A DNA stretch of 64,000 nucleotides from Adiantum capillus-veneris (Eukaryota; Streptophyta; Polypodiopsida; Polypodiales; Pteridaceae). The translations under genes were made by a program, and so were the position numbers. The notes under the pieces are model-generated. The model had not been told where the DNA came from and ran no database searches. It saw nothing but the letters and a program-made list of their open reading frames with translations. Where the stretch lies: the NCBI GenBank assembly GCA_014529385.2, contig CM043952.1, positions 61,954,119 to 62,018,118 of the forward strand, read 5' to 3'. Shown here piece by piece: positions 21,451 through 32,246 of the stretch. Within the stretch, counting starts at the first letter, position 1, and each line of letters begins with the position of its first letter.

Positions 21451-22280
21451 TTATAATTCAATCAATCTTACATATTTATCCTTCCAAGCTCCCTTGCCTC
21501 CTGAGCCATAGTGCGTGGAAGTTTGTCTTGCGCGAGCCTCGCGTTGTTGTCTGTATGATGAGCCCGTCACAGCTTGATCGCTCTTCTCTTGAATTGCCCA
21601 CTGCCACTCCATGTTAGCCATGTTGCCACCGCGGTGACTCCTGTCTGGATCTTTGACATGGCTGGCTGCTCCGCACCGTACACTGACTGCTTGTTTTTTA
21701 GAAATGTCTTTATGTAGCCCTCCAACCATTGTTGTGAAAAACATTGATCGGGGGCATTTGGAAATCTAGCTAACAGAGCGTCCTCAATGTATCGTGCATG
21801 ATCGGGCACTTGGTCTCTAAACTTTATAAAGCAATTCTTATACGTTGAATGTATAAGAATTTGTAGACGGCGTCGAAATGCCCTCCCCTATGCTGTGTCA
21901 AAATCCACCTCCCCGCCATAATTAACCATATAGTAGCGCCTATGCGTGTCTGACACGAGTGCATCAGTATCCTCGTCCTTTGCGTCACGGGGGGCACTCT
22001 CTGAAAGTGGGGACTCTGTTCCCCCGCCACTACCAAAACATGCGAAACCACAAGATCCACCACCGCTTCGTCTCTCACGGTGCTCGCTGCCGTGAGAAGA
22101 GCATTGACGCGCGCTACCAGAGAAAGTCCGTCGACGATGTTCCGGCGAAGCAGGAGTGGAATGGAGTAGCATAGGACCTGTGATACCATGGTAGTAGGAC
22201 CCTGCGAATGCAAGGGGAGTAGGACCCTGCGATGGAATAGAAGTAGGACGATAGGAAGGGAGAGCAGAGGGAGATGCCAT
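21451..22280 (-). pseudogene. CACTA A ORF1 protein, frameshifted
   Basis: Read on the minus strand, the protein starts MASPSALPSY and has a Ser/Pro/Gly-rich N-terminus. A middle block (YYMVNYGGEVDFDTA) follows, then SQQWLEGYIKTFLKNKQSV, and a tail (EWQWAIQEKSDQAVTG through SGGKGAWKDKYVRL). CACTA B has YYQVHRGGMVDLET and SRQWLQEHVKTFLKNKKSS at the matching positions. This is the plant CACTA ORF1 type. In En/Spm the companion protein (TnpA) binds subterminal repeats; a similar role is inferred here. Frameshifts occur near 21890, 21810 and 21660. It is divergent from TNP2, with about 130 bases between starts, so a shared bidirectional promoter is likely. Confidence 0.7.
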
Positions 22281-22414
22281 CGGTGCGAGGCTCTTTAGGT
22301 AAGGAGTCCCTCCCTAAATTTAACTATATGTAATTTTTCTAAAGGAATTAAGTGCTTTTTTAATTATTTATTTTTTAGAACACATGAGTAAATAAATACC
22401 ATTTCGTGTGTGCA

Positions 22415-23020
22415 GGACATCGACTGGGATGATCGTGGTCCCTCTGGAGGCCCAAAGCGAGATCGTTCGCTCAAAGAAAAACTACCTTGTCCTTGCGCAA
22501 AATGCAAAAGGGTAATCTCTCGCTTGAGGCGCATTTCTTTGGAGCACGTGGAGAACAAAGGACTTTGGCATCCTTGAAAAAGCTCTTGGAGAGATGATAG
22601 CGCGACTCACCCGTTGCTTGAGGAGGTGCCCCATTGGTTTGTGTTCGGTGGTGCACCGGCGCGCAAGGCCGAACGGCAGAGGCAAGAGCGATTGGGCGAT
22701 TTGGGTGCACTGCATGGTGATCCTCCCGTTGGCTCTATGTGGGCAACTCCTATGGAGTCTTCGTCGCACTTTTGAGGCAGAGGATGAGCACATGTTAGAC
22801 ATGTGTGATGAGTTACTAGTTCATGAGCGTGACGTGTGCGAGGAGGATTGTCAGCCTTGCACTAAACGGGATGTCAAAACAGAGGATATAGATTGATGAT
22901 GAGTGCCCGAACACCTCTTTACGACCGTGCACGGTTCTCAGTGCTCCGAGCATCGTTGGAAGTCCTCAACTTGCAAGCAAAATTCGGTTGGAGTAATGCA
23001 AGTGTCGATGCACTACTTCT
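22415..23020 (+). pseudogene. CACTA TNP2 transposase, N-terminal exons
   Basis: The N-terminal frame reads CPCAKCKR, the zinc-binding start of plant TNP2 transposases. Later come DMCDELL and, in another frame, TPLYDRARFSVLRASLEVLN followed by FGWSNASVDALL, a block just ahead of the Transposase_21 core. Stops and frame changes near 22577, 22775 and 22895 show decay. The exon ends at a good donor (ct|gtaagt) at 23020. Copia element 2 is inserted 13 bases into the intron. The next exon is 27336..27867. TNP2 performs CACTA excision and insertion. Confidence 0.75.
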
Positions 23021-23033
23021 GTAAGTATGGAAT

Positions 23034-23282
23034 TGAAGTCGCAGAGCGGAGCGTGGATCGACTCTCTCACTCACACACACACACACACACACACACACAG
23101 ATGCATAGAGAGCTTACACAGTACACAGTACGCAGAGAACTCTGTTTTGAAGGGTTATCTCCCAAAAAACCTTATTATCCACAAAAGTATAAGTGAATAT
23201 ATACAAAGAGTTAGAGGCAAGTGAGTTAGGCGGGTGGCCGGCCATATCCGTATAAGAGGCCACTTGGGCTTTAATCCCAACA
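23034..23282 (-). repeat. 3' LTR of copia element 2
   Basis: Very similar to 27020..27252, differing in (CA)n length and scattered substitutions. The TSD ggaat precedes it on the plus strand. Confidence 0.9.
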
Positions 23283-23293
23283 ACCTCCCACTT
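23283..23293 (-). promoter_or_regulatory. Polypurine tract of copia element 2
   Basis: On the minus strand aagtgggaggt lies directly before the 3' LTR start TGTTGG. It is identical to the tract in copia element 1. Confidence 0.8.
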
Positions 23294-23366
23294 AAAGTCC
23301 AATGTGGCACTTTAAGTAACTGTAAATCTATGAACATAAATGTACAAAGATTTACATGGCTGCCAT

Positions 23367-24341
23367 CTATCCAATGCCCAATAACTCACGACAATGCACA
23401 AAGCCCTCTCTTGGAAGTCCCTTTGTGAGTAGATCAGCAGGATTGTCCTTGGTGTGGATCTTCAACAGTTGTATCTGCTTGTCTTCAAGTACTTCCCTAA
23501 TGAAGTGATATTTCACATCAATATGCTTAGTCTTCGAATGGAACACTGGATTCTTTGCCAATTGTATAGCACTTTGACTATCACAATATAACTCTGGCAT
23601 ATCTACTTTGATTCCCAAGTCTGCTACCAATCTCCCAAGCCAAATAGCTTCTTTGCATGCCTCATTTGTTGCAACATACTCAGCTTCTGTAGTACACTGT
23701 GTAACACAATCTTGTAATCGAGATCGCCATGATATGGCATCTCCAGCCAATGTAAAGACATAGCCTGATGTAGATCTCCTCTTATCCAAGTCTCCTGCAT
23801 AATCTGAGTTAGTGTATCCTCTGACACTCAAATCCTGACTACCATAGCATATGCGCATACTCTTTGTATGTTTTAAGTATCTCATGATACCTTTCACTGC
23901 CTCCCAATGTTTCTTGCCGGGATTTGACATATATCTACTAACCACTCCCACTGCAAATGCAATATCCGGACGTGTAGCAATCATTGCATACATCAAACTA
24001 CTCACTGCAGACGCAAATGGAATCTTATCCATTTCAGCCTTTTCTTCCTCAGACATAGGACAATCTTGTTTGCTAAGTTTCACATATGGTGGCAATGGAA
24101 CACTCAATGCCTTTCCCTTCTCCATATTGAAACGTTGCAAAACCTTGTCAATATACTCTGTTTGAGATAACCAAATTAGCTTCTTTGACCTGTCTCTCTC
24201 AATGCGCATACCAAGTATATGACTTGCCTCACCCATGTCTTTCATGTCAAACAATTTTGCCATCTTTGACTTCAAAGCTGAAATTTCTTCCAAGTGTTTG
24301 CCAGCAATCAACATTTCATCCACATACAAAATAAGGATCAG
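23367..24341 (-). pseudogene. Copia RT C-terminal part and RNase H
   Basis: It starts with LYVDEMLIAG, the RT active-site block where YVDD has become YVDE. IPFASAVSSLMYAMIATRPD is the conserved region after the RT. GYTNSDYAGDLDKRRSTSGY, TEAEYVATNEACKEAIWL, LYCDSQSAIQLAKNPVFH and KHIDVKYHFIRE are the copia RNase H blocks with acidic residues (D, E, D, D) all present. It ends with DLLTKGLPREGF as usual. This segment is open for 320 codons, so the RNase H part looks intact. It is separated from the upstream RT by a TGA at 24340..24342. Confidence 0.92.
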
Positions 24342-25130
24342 TCAACTGCCATCCTTAGCCTTCTTTGTATATAGACAATGATCGAACTCACTACGTTTGT
24401 AGCCTTGAGAAAGCATAAACTGGTGGAACTTATGGTACCATGCCCTCGGTGATTGTTTTAAGCCATAAAGACTCTTTAACAATTGGCATACCAAATCTTC
24501 CTTGCCTTTCTCAACAAATCCTTCTAGTTGCTGCATGTAAATTTCCACATCTAAATCACCATGCAAGAACGCTGTCTTGACATCCATTTGGTGCAACACC
24601 AAATCCAATATAGCAACCAATGTAAGAAAGCATCTCAATGTAGTCATCTTGACCACTGGAGAGAAGACTTCATCAAAGTCAATGCCTTGTTCTTGCTTAA
24701 AGCCCTTGGCAACAAGCCTTGCTTTGTACTTTGGCTGACTATCATGAGTGGTGATCTTATACCTGTAAACCCATTTACAAGGTAGAGCCTTTTTGCCCTG
24801 TGGTAATTTAACTAGCTTCCATGTCTGGTTTTTATGCAGAGCTGTCATCTCTGACTGCATGGCCAAATGCCATTTCTTCGAGTCAACCACTTGTAATGCT
24901 TCCTTGTAACAAGATGGTTCTCCGCAATCTGTGACCATGACATAATTTAGAGATGGCACATAACGATCAGGTGGTTTGGAGACACGCTCAGAACGTCTCA
25001 CCACAACTGACTCTGCCTCTCTAGACACTATAGGCTGTTCGTGAGCCTGACCATGCTGTCTTGATGTGCTAGCACTAGGTCCATCTTCCCTGAAGACAAC
25101 TCTTCTGATCTCCTCAGTCTTCTCTGGCTT
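24342..25130 (-). pseudogene. Copia reverse transcriptase N-terminal part
   Basis: After a Ser/Arg-rich integrase C-terminal remnant with VRRSERVSKPPDRY comes the RT: WHLAMQSEMTALHKNQTWKL, KYKARLVAKGFKQEQGIDF, VFSPVVKMTTLRCFLTLVA, HQMDVKTAFLHGDL and LLKSLYGLKQSPRAWYHKF. These are the standard copia RT blocks in order. The frame ends at a TGA three codons before LILYVDE, so the polypeptide stops just before its active site. The upstream edge follows directly on the gag knuckle with no integrase core (no HHCC or DDE). Confidence 0.92.
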
Positions 25131-25197
25131 AGCGTGAAACTTGGGTTTTGCCTTTTTCTTGTTTCCACTTCGTACAGTCTCTCTTCATGTGACCCTT

Positions 25198-25952
25198 CTT
25201 GCCACAATGGTAGCATTCTATGTCATCCTTTGACTTTGAGTCACGAGACTTACTTCAGTTTTGTGTCTTCTTACCCTTCTTCTCTTTAGACTGTTGTCTC
25301 CCTCAAACGACCAAAGCACTATTGCCTTTGCCTTTGTCAATGTTCTTCTTGTTTACTTCCTTTGTGAGCAAGCTGCCTTCTACATTGGCACTTGTAGGAC
25401 CTTCTGGCACGATAGAATTACTTAACGCTGTACGAAAAGTATCCCAACTGTTTGGCAAAGTGATTAAGAGAAACATAGCCTTCACTGAATCTGGAAAGAC
25501 TATCTCTTGTGCTGTTCACTGGCTGAAAATTGTGTGAAATTCATTGAGATGATTTGACATGGCTATCCCTTCCTTCATCTTCAAATCCACCAATTTCTGG
25601 AGCCAGTAAATCTGAGAAGCAGCACTTTGTTTCTCGTACATACCACATAGCTTTTTCCATACGCCATACGTTGTAGTCTCTTCTGCTACATTGAAGTAAA
25701 CATTTTCTGCCAGTGTCAGCATGATTGTGGAACAAGCTAACTCGTCAAGCTCTTCCCACTCATCTTCAGCCATACCTTTTGGTCTCTCCCACTCATCTTC
25801 AACCATACCTTCTGGTATCTCCCCTTTGAGCTTCAGTGGTTTCACTTGTTTTTTCTGCACCAAACCTGCCAAATCTGCTTCTTCCAGAATGGAAAGTTTG
25901 TGCTATCCAGCTTCTTTATGTTGTAAAGAGTCTCACTTTGAGAAGATGCCAT
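25198..25952 (-). pseudogene. Copia gag, frameshifted, with intact CCHC knuckle
   Basis: The minus-strand ATG at 25952 opens MASSQSETLYNIKKLDSTNF. A frame change near 25870 leads to the next stretch, with WEELDELACSTIMLTLAENV and GVWKKLCGMYEKQSAASQIY. Further frame changes occur near 25510 and 25300. The zinc knuckle CYHCGKKGHMKRDC (about 25173..25214) keeps all four ligands. It would package element RNA. The duplicated phrase around EWERPKGMAEDEWEEL shows a small in-frame tandem duplication. Confidence 0.85.
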
Positions 25953-27002
25953 ATCTGCCAAACTGTTTACTTCTGGGAAAAATCCGGCAGAGTTTTCCCT
26001 GTAAACTGGCCTCTGTACACAGTAAACAAGCTGTGAACAACAAGCTGAACACCTTTCCTCAGGAACTGTCAGTATTTTGGAAAAATTTTGACAGAGTCTC
26101 CCCTGTAAACTGAGCTCTGAGAACCAAAAGATAGCTCAAAAACAATCATAAATAGCTGACCAGTGACAAATCTGAAAATCTCTGTAATATGCTGTCCTGT
26201 AAGCATACACTGTCTCCTGTCTAGGCGATCACAGAACCTGTATCTGTCTCAAGACTGAACCCTGAACAATGCCTCAACGGCCTGACGCATAAGATGCAAT
26301 CCACTGTCTACAAAAAGTCATACATCTTATGGGATAAAAGTCACCGAAGAGGATGCGTGTAGAGGGGAACTCCAGCAACCTAATCCACCTCACACTAGGT
26401 AACCCAGCCCCCAGTGCCTGGCTTCAAAAAACCTCACACACGACCCTCACAGATGGCTCAACAAACTGCCCAGAACTAGCATACATCCTACAATAGACCA
26501 ATCACTGTCCTATGACCGCTGCGGCGGTCTGTCTGCTAGCGTGACTCACAACTAGAAGACCCACAATCACAGTACATCAATCTGCAATACATGCCAGTGG
26601 TGTCAAGCTGTCGTATGGCCACACCTCCCCTGGAACCTGGCAAGCACAAGAAGTAGCAATGCAGACTGCAATATATATATCTGATGATATATATGTGTAC
26701 CTGGTCTATAGATGATGCTTTGAAGACGAATGAGTGATGTATGTCGATGCCGATATCGATGCCGACCACCTCCTGCTTGCCAATCTACACAAGACGGATT
26801 TCTTTGCGCGGCTGAAATCTATCTTGTGCTGTAGTGCTCAGAACGAAATTCTGAGGGCATAAACGGCTTCGAAAGGGGGGTAAAACGCCAGGAGATCTGG
26901 TGGAAACGCTCCCGGAATGCCGAGTGTGAAATTTCAAGCTTCGGATCCAGAATCTGCCTGAAAAGTGCGCGCGCACACGATTACGCAAATATGCAATGAA
27001 CC
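25953..27002 (-). other. Copia element 2 leader
   Basis: About 1.05 kb between the PBS and the gag start, without coding features. It includes Trp/Ser-rich short frames and an AT-rich 'atatatat' patch near 26675. Confidence 0.5.
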
Positions 27003-27019
27003 TCGGCTCTGATACCAAT
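27003..27019 (-). promoter_or_regulatory. Primer-binding site of copia element 2
   Basis: On the minus strand, TGGTATCAGAGCCGAGG follows the 5' LTR after two bases. It matches the plant copia initiator tRNA-Met PBS exactly over its first 12 bases. Confidence 0.9.
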
Positions 27020-27252
27020 TGAAGTCGCGGAGTGGAGTGTGGATCGACTCTCTCACTCACACACACACAGATGCACAGAGAGCTTACACGGTACACAGTA
27101 CGTAGAGAACTCTGTTTTGAAGGGTTATCGCCCAAAAAACCTTATTATCCACAAACGTATAAGTGAGTGTATACAAAGAGTTAGAGGCAAGTGAGTTAGG
27201 TGGGCGGGCGGCCATATCCGTATAAGAGGCCACTGGGGCTTTAATTCCAACA
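27020..27252 (-). repeat. 5' LTR of copia element 2
   Basis: Pairs with 23034..23282. The second TSD copy, ggaat, follows at 27253..27257. Confidence 0.9.
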
Positions 27253-27335
27253 GGAATGTGGCTTTTATATACTCTCTCCCTCTCTGTATATGTGTCGTCT
27301 TTTAGGAATTATACTAATACGCATGTTTGTTGTAG

Positions 27336-27867
27336 TTTGATGGGCAAAATGTTGCCAGAAGATCACCACATGCCTCCAGATCGTCGACGAGCTAAATCGT
27401 ATGTCACTACACTTGGAATGGAGTATGAGCGCATCCTTACGTGCGTCAACGATTGCATGCTATACCACAATGAGCATGCAAATGCTACCTCATGTCCCGT
27501 ATGAGGAGAGGCATGATACAAGACAAGAGTGAGCGGGGCGCACCTACCCCGCAAGGTATTGAGATATTTTCCATTAATTCCTCGCATCCAACACATGTTT
27601 AAAAGTAGGTCTATCATGGAGCTTCTCGCGTGGCACACGAACCATCGCTCAAATAATGGAATGATGTGTGTCCCTACCGATTCACCTGCATGGAGGCACA
27701 TCGAAACTCAATGGCCAGAGTTTGGATTGGAGCCTCAACACTTGAGGCTTGGTGGCACTAAGTCTACTTCATGGAGCACTTGGCCGGTGGTTACTGTTAA
27801 CTACAATATTCCACCATGAGAGACAACCAAGAAGGGCAATATAATTCTTTCCTTGCTTGTGCCAAGG
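27336..27867 (+). pseudogene. CACTA TNP2 transposase, core exon up to the LINE insertion
   Basis: The acceptor tgttgtag| at 27335 joins in phase to the donor at 23020. The exon reads GKMLPEDHHMPPDRRRAKSY, then ERILTCVNDCMLYHNEHANA, VLRYFPLIPRIQHMF and TSWSTWPVVTVNYNIPP, all classic Transposase_21 blocks. In-frame stops occur near 27502 and 27817, with a frame change between. It is cut at 27868 by the LINE, whose 14-bp TSD starts there. The sequel (NIDIYLEPLIEELEELW) is on the minus strand at about 51280. Confidence 0.85.
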
Positions 27868-27881
27868 AAGTAAAAAGTGTC
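27868..27881 (+). repeat. LINE target-site duplication, 5' copy
   Basis: aagtaaaaagtgtc. The second copy is at 51287..51300 in inverted orientation, 23 kb away. Confidence 0.85.
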
Positions 27882-28270
27882 TCCTGGAACGTGAAGGGAC
27901 TAGGTGGGCCCCAGTTTCAACGAACGGGGCCGTTTGCGTCAGGACCTTCAGCGTTGCCTTGTGGGAGGAGAGATTGATCTCCTTATGCTTCAGGAGCACC
28001 ATCTGTCTGAGAGCCGCATTTGGCGATGTGGTCAAATTTTGCGTGGACGATATGATACCTTTTGGTCAGCTGCTTTTGGACCTGGAGGCATCCAGGGTGG
28101 GGTATGTATGACTATTGCGGACTCATTGCAGCAGGCCATTGTGGGCAGAGGGATTATTGTGCCAGGCAGGGCTCAGTGGATTACTATGCAGGTTTAGGGT
28201 GGCCTTGTGGGCTTCCTGAACATCTATGCGCCCAATGTGGTGAGTGCTCGTGCAGAGTTTTGGTCACAGT
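27882..28270 (+). pseudogene. L1-type LINE, 5' part of the APE endonuclease
   Basis: The frame has SWNVKGLGGPQ, then IDLLMLQEHHLSE, GGVCMTIADSL and GFLNIYAPNVVSARAEFWSQ, the conserved N-terminal blocks of apurinic-type LINE endonucleases (SWNxRGL, LxLQExx, NxYAP). A frame change near 27930 and a stop near 28196 are present. The element is 5'-truncated: no ORF1 precedes it. It breaks off after EFWSQ. The next residues (VIVESLPQADHWCVG) are found on the minus strand at 55388, so the LINE was split by an inversion. Confidence 0.85.
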
Positions 28271-30130
28271 GTTACTGCAAACATATCCGCAACTTTTACC
28301 GCGTAGATGTTATCGCGATCATTACCGCAAATGGGTTTATTATAAAAAAACAAATGACCGTTTGGATGATCCTTTGCAGGACCATCCAAAAGGTCATCTA
28401 TTTTTTTATTTATTTAAAATATTTTACAAAATTATTATTAATTACAACAAAATATCACAATTGGACAATACATTGAGCCAAAAAAAGATTGATAATTTCA
28501 TTTACATAAGTGGAATTACAATTGGAGGAGGTATTGAGCCAAAAATGATAGGTATTGCATTTACATAAAGGGAAAAAAAAGCCCGCGTATACAAAATAGA
28601 GGATGGTCATGTGGGATATGGCAAAAAAAGCCCGCGTATACAAAATAGAGGATGTTCATGGGGGAGATGGCGGCATTTCGCGTGGAACTCCTTGACTCTG
28701 CAAAACCAAAAAAAGAAACAATTAACACTTTGTTATTTAATATTTGATATAAAATCAACAATTTGATAATTTAAATAAGATTAAACTTACATGTTGCAGA
28801 CTTCTGCACGCATTTTCGAACTCCTCTCGAGAGACCATTTGATTTTCAAACAACCAACACCAAGTTTGATACTCGGTATGGTTCTCTCTATATCTCTGTA
28901 CATCTCTGGTCGGGCGACTTGTGGTAATATTATACTGACAAAAAATAGCAACCAATTAATTAAATGAAAAACATTAGATTTTTTACAATAAAACTAATAT
29001 TTTTACTTACATATTTGTCTTTCCAAGCCGTTTTTCCTCCCGAACCATAATGCGTAGGAGTTTGATGAGATCTGGCCTCAACTTAGCGCGTATAAATCCT
29101 CGCACCTGTTGCCCTTTCGTCCTCTTTCTCTTCCATAGCTGTCTCCCACTCCACATCATGGACATTTCCTGGCCGATAGCTGTGCTCAGGAGACTCCATT
29201 GTCTTCTTTGCAGCTCTCCTCACACTAGATTTTTTGTTCTTGAGAAATGTTTTGACATGCTCTTGCAACCATTGCCTTGAGAATTGTTGCCCCTCAGGGT
29301 TGGGGGAACGCATGTGCATGGTTGTCTCTATATATGTGAGGTTGTAGGGATCCTGCTGATCAAATTTGAGAAAACAATTGATATATGTGGAGTGGATTAA
29401 TTGGTTGACGTGTGTGCGGAATCTCCTGCCCTGCGTTGTCTCGAGATCCACCATACCTCCTCTATGAACCTGGTAGTATAACCCGCGAGCATCTAGTGCA
29501 GGCATGTCATGGTCCTCATCTTCTGCTGGAGCAGGGAGCGATGACTGTGGAGGAGAATCTGTAGTTACCCCCCCCCCCCCCCCCTCCCCCCTCCAATACA
29601 ACAACTAGCTCCGCTCCCTCATCGAGATCGACAGGCGCTAGCGCGCGAGCTGCCCTGGCGCTGACTGCCAAAAGAGCGCCGACGTGAATCTGGGGCAGAA
29701 GGTGGGATAGGTGATGGATAGGTGGACGCTCGTGAAGGATAGGTGATGGATAGGTGGACCCTGTGAAGGAAAAGATGAACCTGGAGTTGTAGGTGGAAAA
29801 CTCAGCAGGTATGGAGTGCCACCAGTCGGAGTAGAGACCTCAGATAATCCAAAAGCTGCTAGCTGCGCCGGTGAATAGCGCTGCGTAAGGGTCTGCTACG
29901 AACCTAACCACTTAGCCCGAAGATGCAATGCCCTCTCCACATATGGATCGGTCACAGGTATTGCAGTGGGCCCACTAAGAGCGTCCCGAAACCAGCCGAA
30001 CCCTGATGATGACTACTTAGGCGACGGCTGTGAATGATAGGGAGAGAGAGCGTCGGGATATGACATCCCGTCCTCCATGAAATCCTCAATGCTGCGAAAG
30101 CGTGGTGTGGAAGAAGAAGACATGGTCTAC
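28271..30130 (+). mobile_element. CACTA transposon B, internal part (displaced by inversion)
   Basis: From 28271 the sequence switches abruptly to motifs like ccgcaacttttaccgcg and attaccgcaaatgg, as in the subterminal part of CACTA A. A hairpin follows at 28353..28398, matching A's hairpin position, and then an ORF1 paralogue. It has no CACTA terminus at 28271. The missing ~165-bp end with CACTATAA lies at 55389..55555. Together they give a terminus-to-ORF1 distance of about 1 kb, comparable to A (about 0.8 kb). No TNP2 is attached; satellite starts near 30470. Confidence 0.75.
29083..30123 (-). pseudogene. CACTA B ORF1 protein, broken
   Basis: The minus-strand start MSSSSTPRFRSIEDFMEDG is at 30123, with an in-frame TAG about 36 codons in. 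A low-complexity Pro/Ser/Gly middle follows, then YYQVHRGGMVDLETTQGRRF, SRQWLQEHVKTFLKNKKSSV and EWETAMEEKEDERATGA. It is parallel to ORF1 of CACTA A, but diverged enough that the two insertions are separate family members. A C-run at 29570..29584 lies in the middle. The likely role is binding of element ends, by analogy with TnpA-type proteins. Confidence 0.65.
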
Positions 30131-30469
30131 ATTTATTACAACAAAGATTAAACTAGGTAATAAAAATTTGAATATATGATTAAACATTTACACATTGTTT
30201 TTTTAACATTGGATTCTCTATAGTATCCAATGTTGAAAGAATCCAATGTGGAAAGAATCTGAGGTGTGTCTACAACCTATAAAAGAGTCTTGCAAAGCCT
30301 TGAGTGCTAATAAGATATTAATGTGTGTATTGGCTAATAAGAGATTATTGTGTTTATGATTAGTGTGACCGATTGCGCGATCACTTAGACGGCCATTGGG
30401 GCCTAATACGTCACCTACGACTTAATCATGGAGGTATGTTTATGTTTTTGTGTTGATTATTGTTTAATT
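30131..30469. other. No gene recognised
   Basis: AT-rich sequence with a short inverted repeat ('attggattctctatagtatccaat' style, near 30208..30232). It is possibly interior sequence of CACTA B. Confidence 0.35.
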
Positions 30470-31575
30470 TAACATAATTAGTGTGTGTAATTGACATGTA
30501 CGCACACTAATTAGTGTGTAATTGACATGAACACACACTAAGTAGTGTGTGCGTTGGTCAATGCACACACTAATCACACACTAAATAGTGTGTGCATTGG
30601 CCAATCACACACTAATTAGTGTGTGCATTAGCTTGTGTGATTGACTTGTGCACACACTAATTAGTGTGTGTTAACATACACTAATTAGTGTGTGCATTGG
30701 CTTGTGCAATTGACTTGTGCACACACTAATTAGTGTGTGCATTGGCTTGTGTAATTGGCTTGTGCACACACTAATTAGTGTGTGCATTGGCTTGTGTAAT
30801 TGGACTAATTACACACTAATTAGTGTGCACATTGGCCAATCACATTGGTCAATGCACACACTAATTAGTGCCAACCCCATTGACCAATGCACACACTAAT
30901 CACAAACTAAGTAGTGTGTGCATTGGCCAATCCAATTGACCAATGCACACACTAATTACACACTAATTAGTGTGCGCATTGGCCAATCACATTGGCCAAT
31001 GCACACACTATTTACACACTAAATAGTGTGTGTTAACACACACTAATTAGTGTGTGCATTGGCAAATCTCATTGACCAATGCACACACTAATTAGTGTGC
31101 GCATTGGCCAATCACATTGGTCAATGCACACACTAATCACACAGTAAATAGTGTGTATTAACACACACTAATCAGTGTGTGCATTGGCCAATCCCATTGA
31201 CCAATGCACATACTAATCACACACTAACTAGTGTGTGCATTGGTTAATGGGATTGACCAATTCACACACTAATCACACACTAATTAGTATGCGCATTGGC
31301 CAATGCACACACTAATTAGTGTGCGCATTGGCCAATCGCATTGACCAATGCACACACTAAACACACACTAATTAGTGTGTGCATTGACATACACTAATCA
31401 CATTGGCCAATGCACACACTAATTAGTGTGTGTTAAGTTTAGGTTTTGCAAGTGTTAAGTTTAACATGGACATTAGAATATTAACAAATTTAGGTTTTGG
31501 TGTGTCTTTACTTACACTAATTAGTGGGTGCATTAGAATAATGCACACACTAATTAGTGTGTGTAAGTGTACTGC
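30470..31575. repeat. Palindrome-rich satellite, ~1.1 kb
   Basis: Built from two small palindromic modules, 'acacactaattagtgtgt' and 'gcattggccaatc/gattggccaatgc', alternating about 25 times with variants (aaatagt, ctaatcac, gggatt). Because both modules are self-complementary, the block can form many cruciform or hairpin structures. It has no protein-coding signal. Confidence 0.85.
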
Positions 31576-32182
31576 AGAACTACACAGAGCAGCCATAAGT
31601 AGGTTTCTATAGTGGGTTTTGTATTAATTAAGCTAAGCAAGGATAGAGAACCAATAACCCAATTGTGTATGGCCACATTATTTGAGTGCTGTATCGGATG
31701 TGTGAATGAGGTCAATAGGAGATATCTCTTGCTCGTGATTGGTAGCCTTATCATTATGGCCAAGTATGGTTGAGTATGGTTGTCTGACAGTTATGGCATC
31801 AACATGAGGTTCCAAAAAGATGGCCTAATTTATCTACCACCATCATGGTGTGCTCATGTGCCCTTTGGGTCACAACCCTTCCACCATAAAGAAAGTTGTA
31901 AAACCTCCACCATCCACCATCCACTATAGGGTATTTTATGATAGTTTCAAGGGGTGAATGAATAGATGCGGTAGAGAGAGAGAGAGAGAGAAAGAGTAAA
32001 ATTATCCAAGATGGAAGAATTTGGTCAAGGGTAAGCTAAGGCACTGACATCTGAGTAATTATTCAAGATTTAGATATAAACGACCAAGGTTTAACCAAGA
32101 CATTGTTGTCCAAATAGAGAGAGTGAGATTACGAAGGGGGCATACTTCAGCCCAGTGTTATTCAAGTAACTGTCAACTAGAT

Positions 32183-32186
<4 letters not shown>
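31559..32186. repeat. Duplicated segment X, copy 1 (uninterrupted)
   Basis: Starts 'gtgtactgcagaactacaca' (from about 31566) and runs to the (GT)n at 32186. It matches 35104..35587 and continues into 45752..45870, the two halves of copy 2 separated by element E. At 32072..32080 it reads gatttagatata, the intact target of element E. I see no coding content and could not show that the copies are LTRs. Confidence 0.85.

Positions 32187-32244
<58 letters not shown>
32186..32244. repeat. (GT)n microsatellite
   Basis: About 29 uninterrupted GT units at the right edge of segment X copy 1. Copy 2 ends at a shorter (GT)n plus poly-G at 45871..45902. Confidence 0.95.

Positions 32245-32246
<2 letters not shown>

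Larger units (their letters stand above)
23034..27252 (-). mobile_element. Ty1-copia retrotransposon 2, internally deleted
   Basis: LTRs at 23034..23282 and 27020..27252 are bounded on the minus strand by TGTTGG and CTTCA. The TSD is ggaat (23029..23033 and 27253..27257). A perfect initiator-Met-type PBS and a polypurine tract are present. Gag, a CCHC knuckle, RT and RNase H are recognisable, but protease and integrase are missing between the knuckle (about 25200) and RT (about 25030). The RT has an in-frame stop. It inserted in a TNP2 intron, so it postdates CACTA A. Confidence 0.92.
20650..28270 (+). mobile_element. CACTA (En/Spm) transposon A, 5' portion up to the inversion breakpoint
   Basis: The element starts CACTATAAGAGG and contains an ORF1 on the minus strand and a TNP2 transposase on the plus strand in divergent arrangement. 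Its subterminal region (20670..20850) is full of short GC-rich motifs such as ccgcgg and taccgcg. A near-perfect hairpin lies at 20873..20903. Copia element 2 (23034..27252) and a LINE (from 27882) are nested inside. The rest of TNP2 lies inverted at 49880..51286. The right terminus was not found. Confidence 0.8.

Noticed and set aside
30717-30899. A 60-aa repetitive frame (HTLISVCIGLCNW type)
   Set aside because: It is a translation of the palindromic satellite; the repeat explains it fully.
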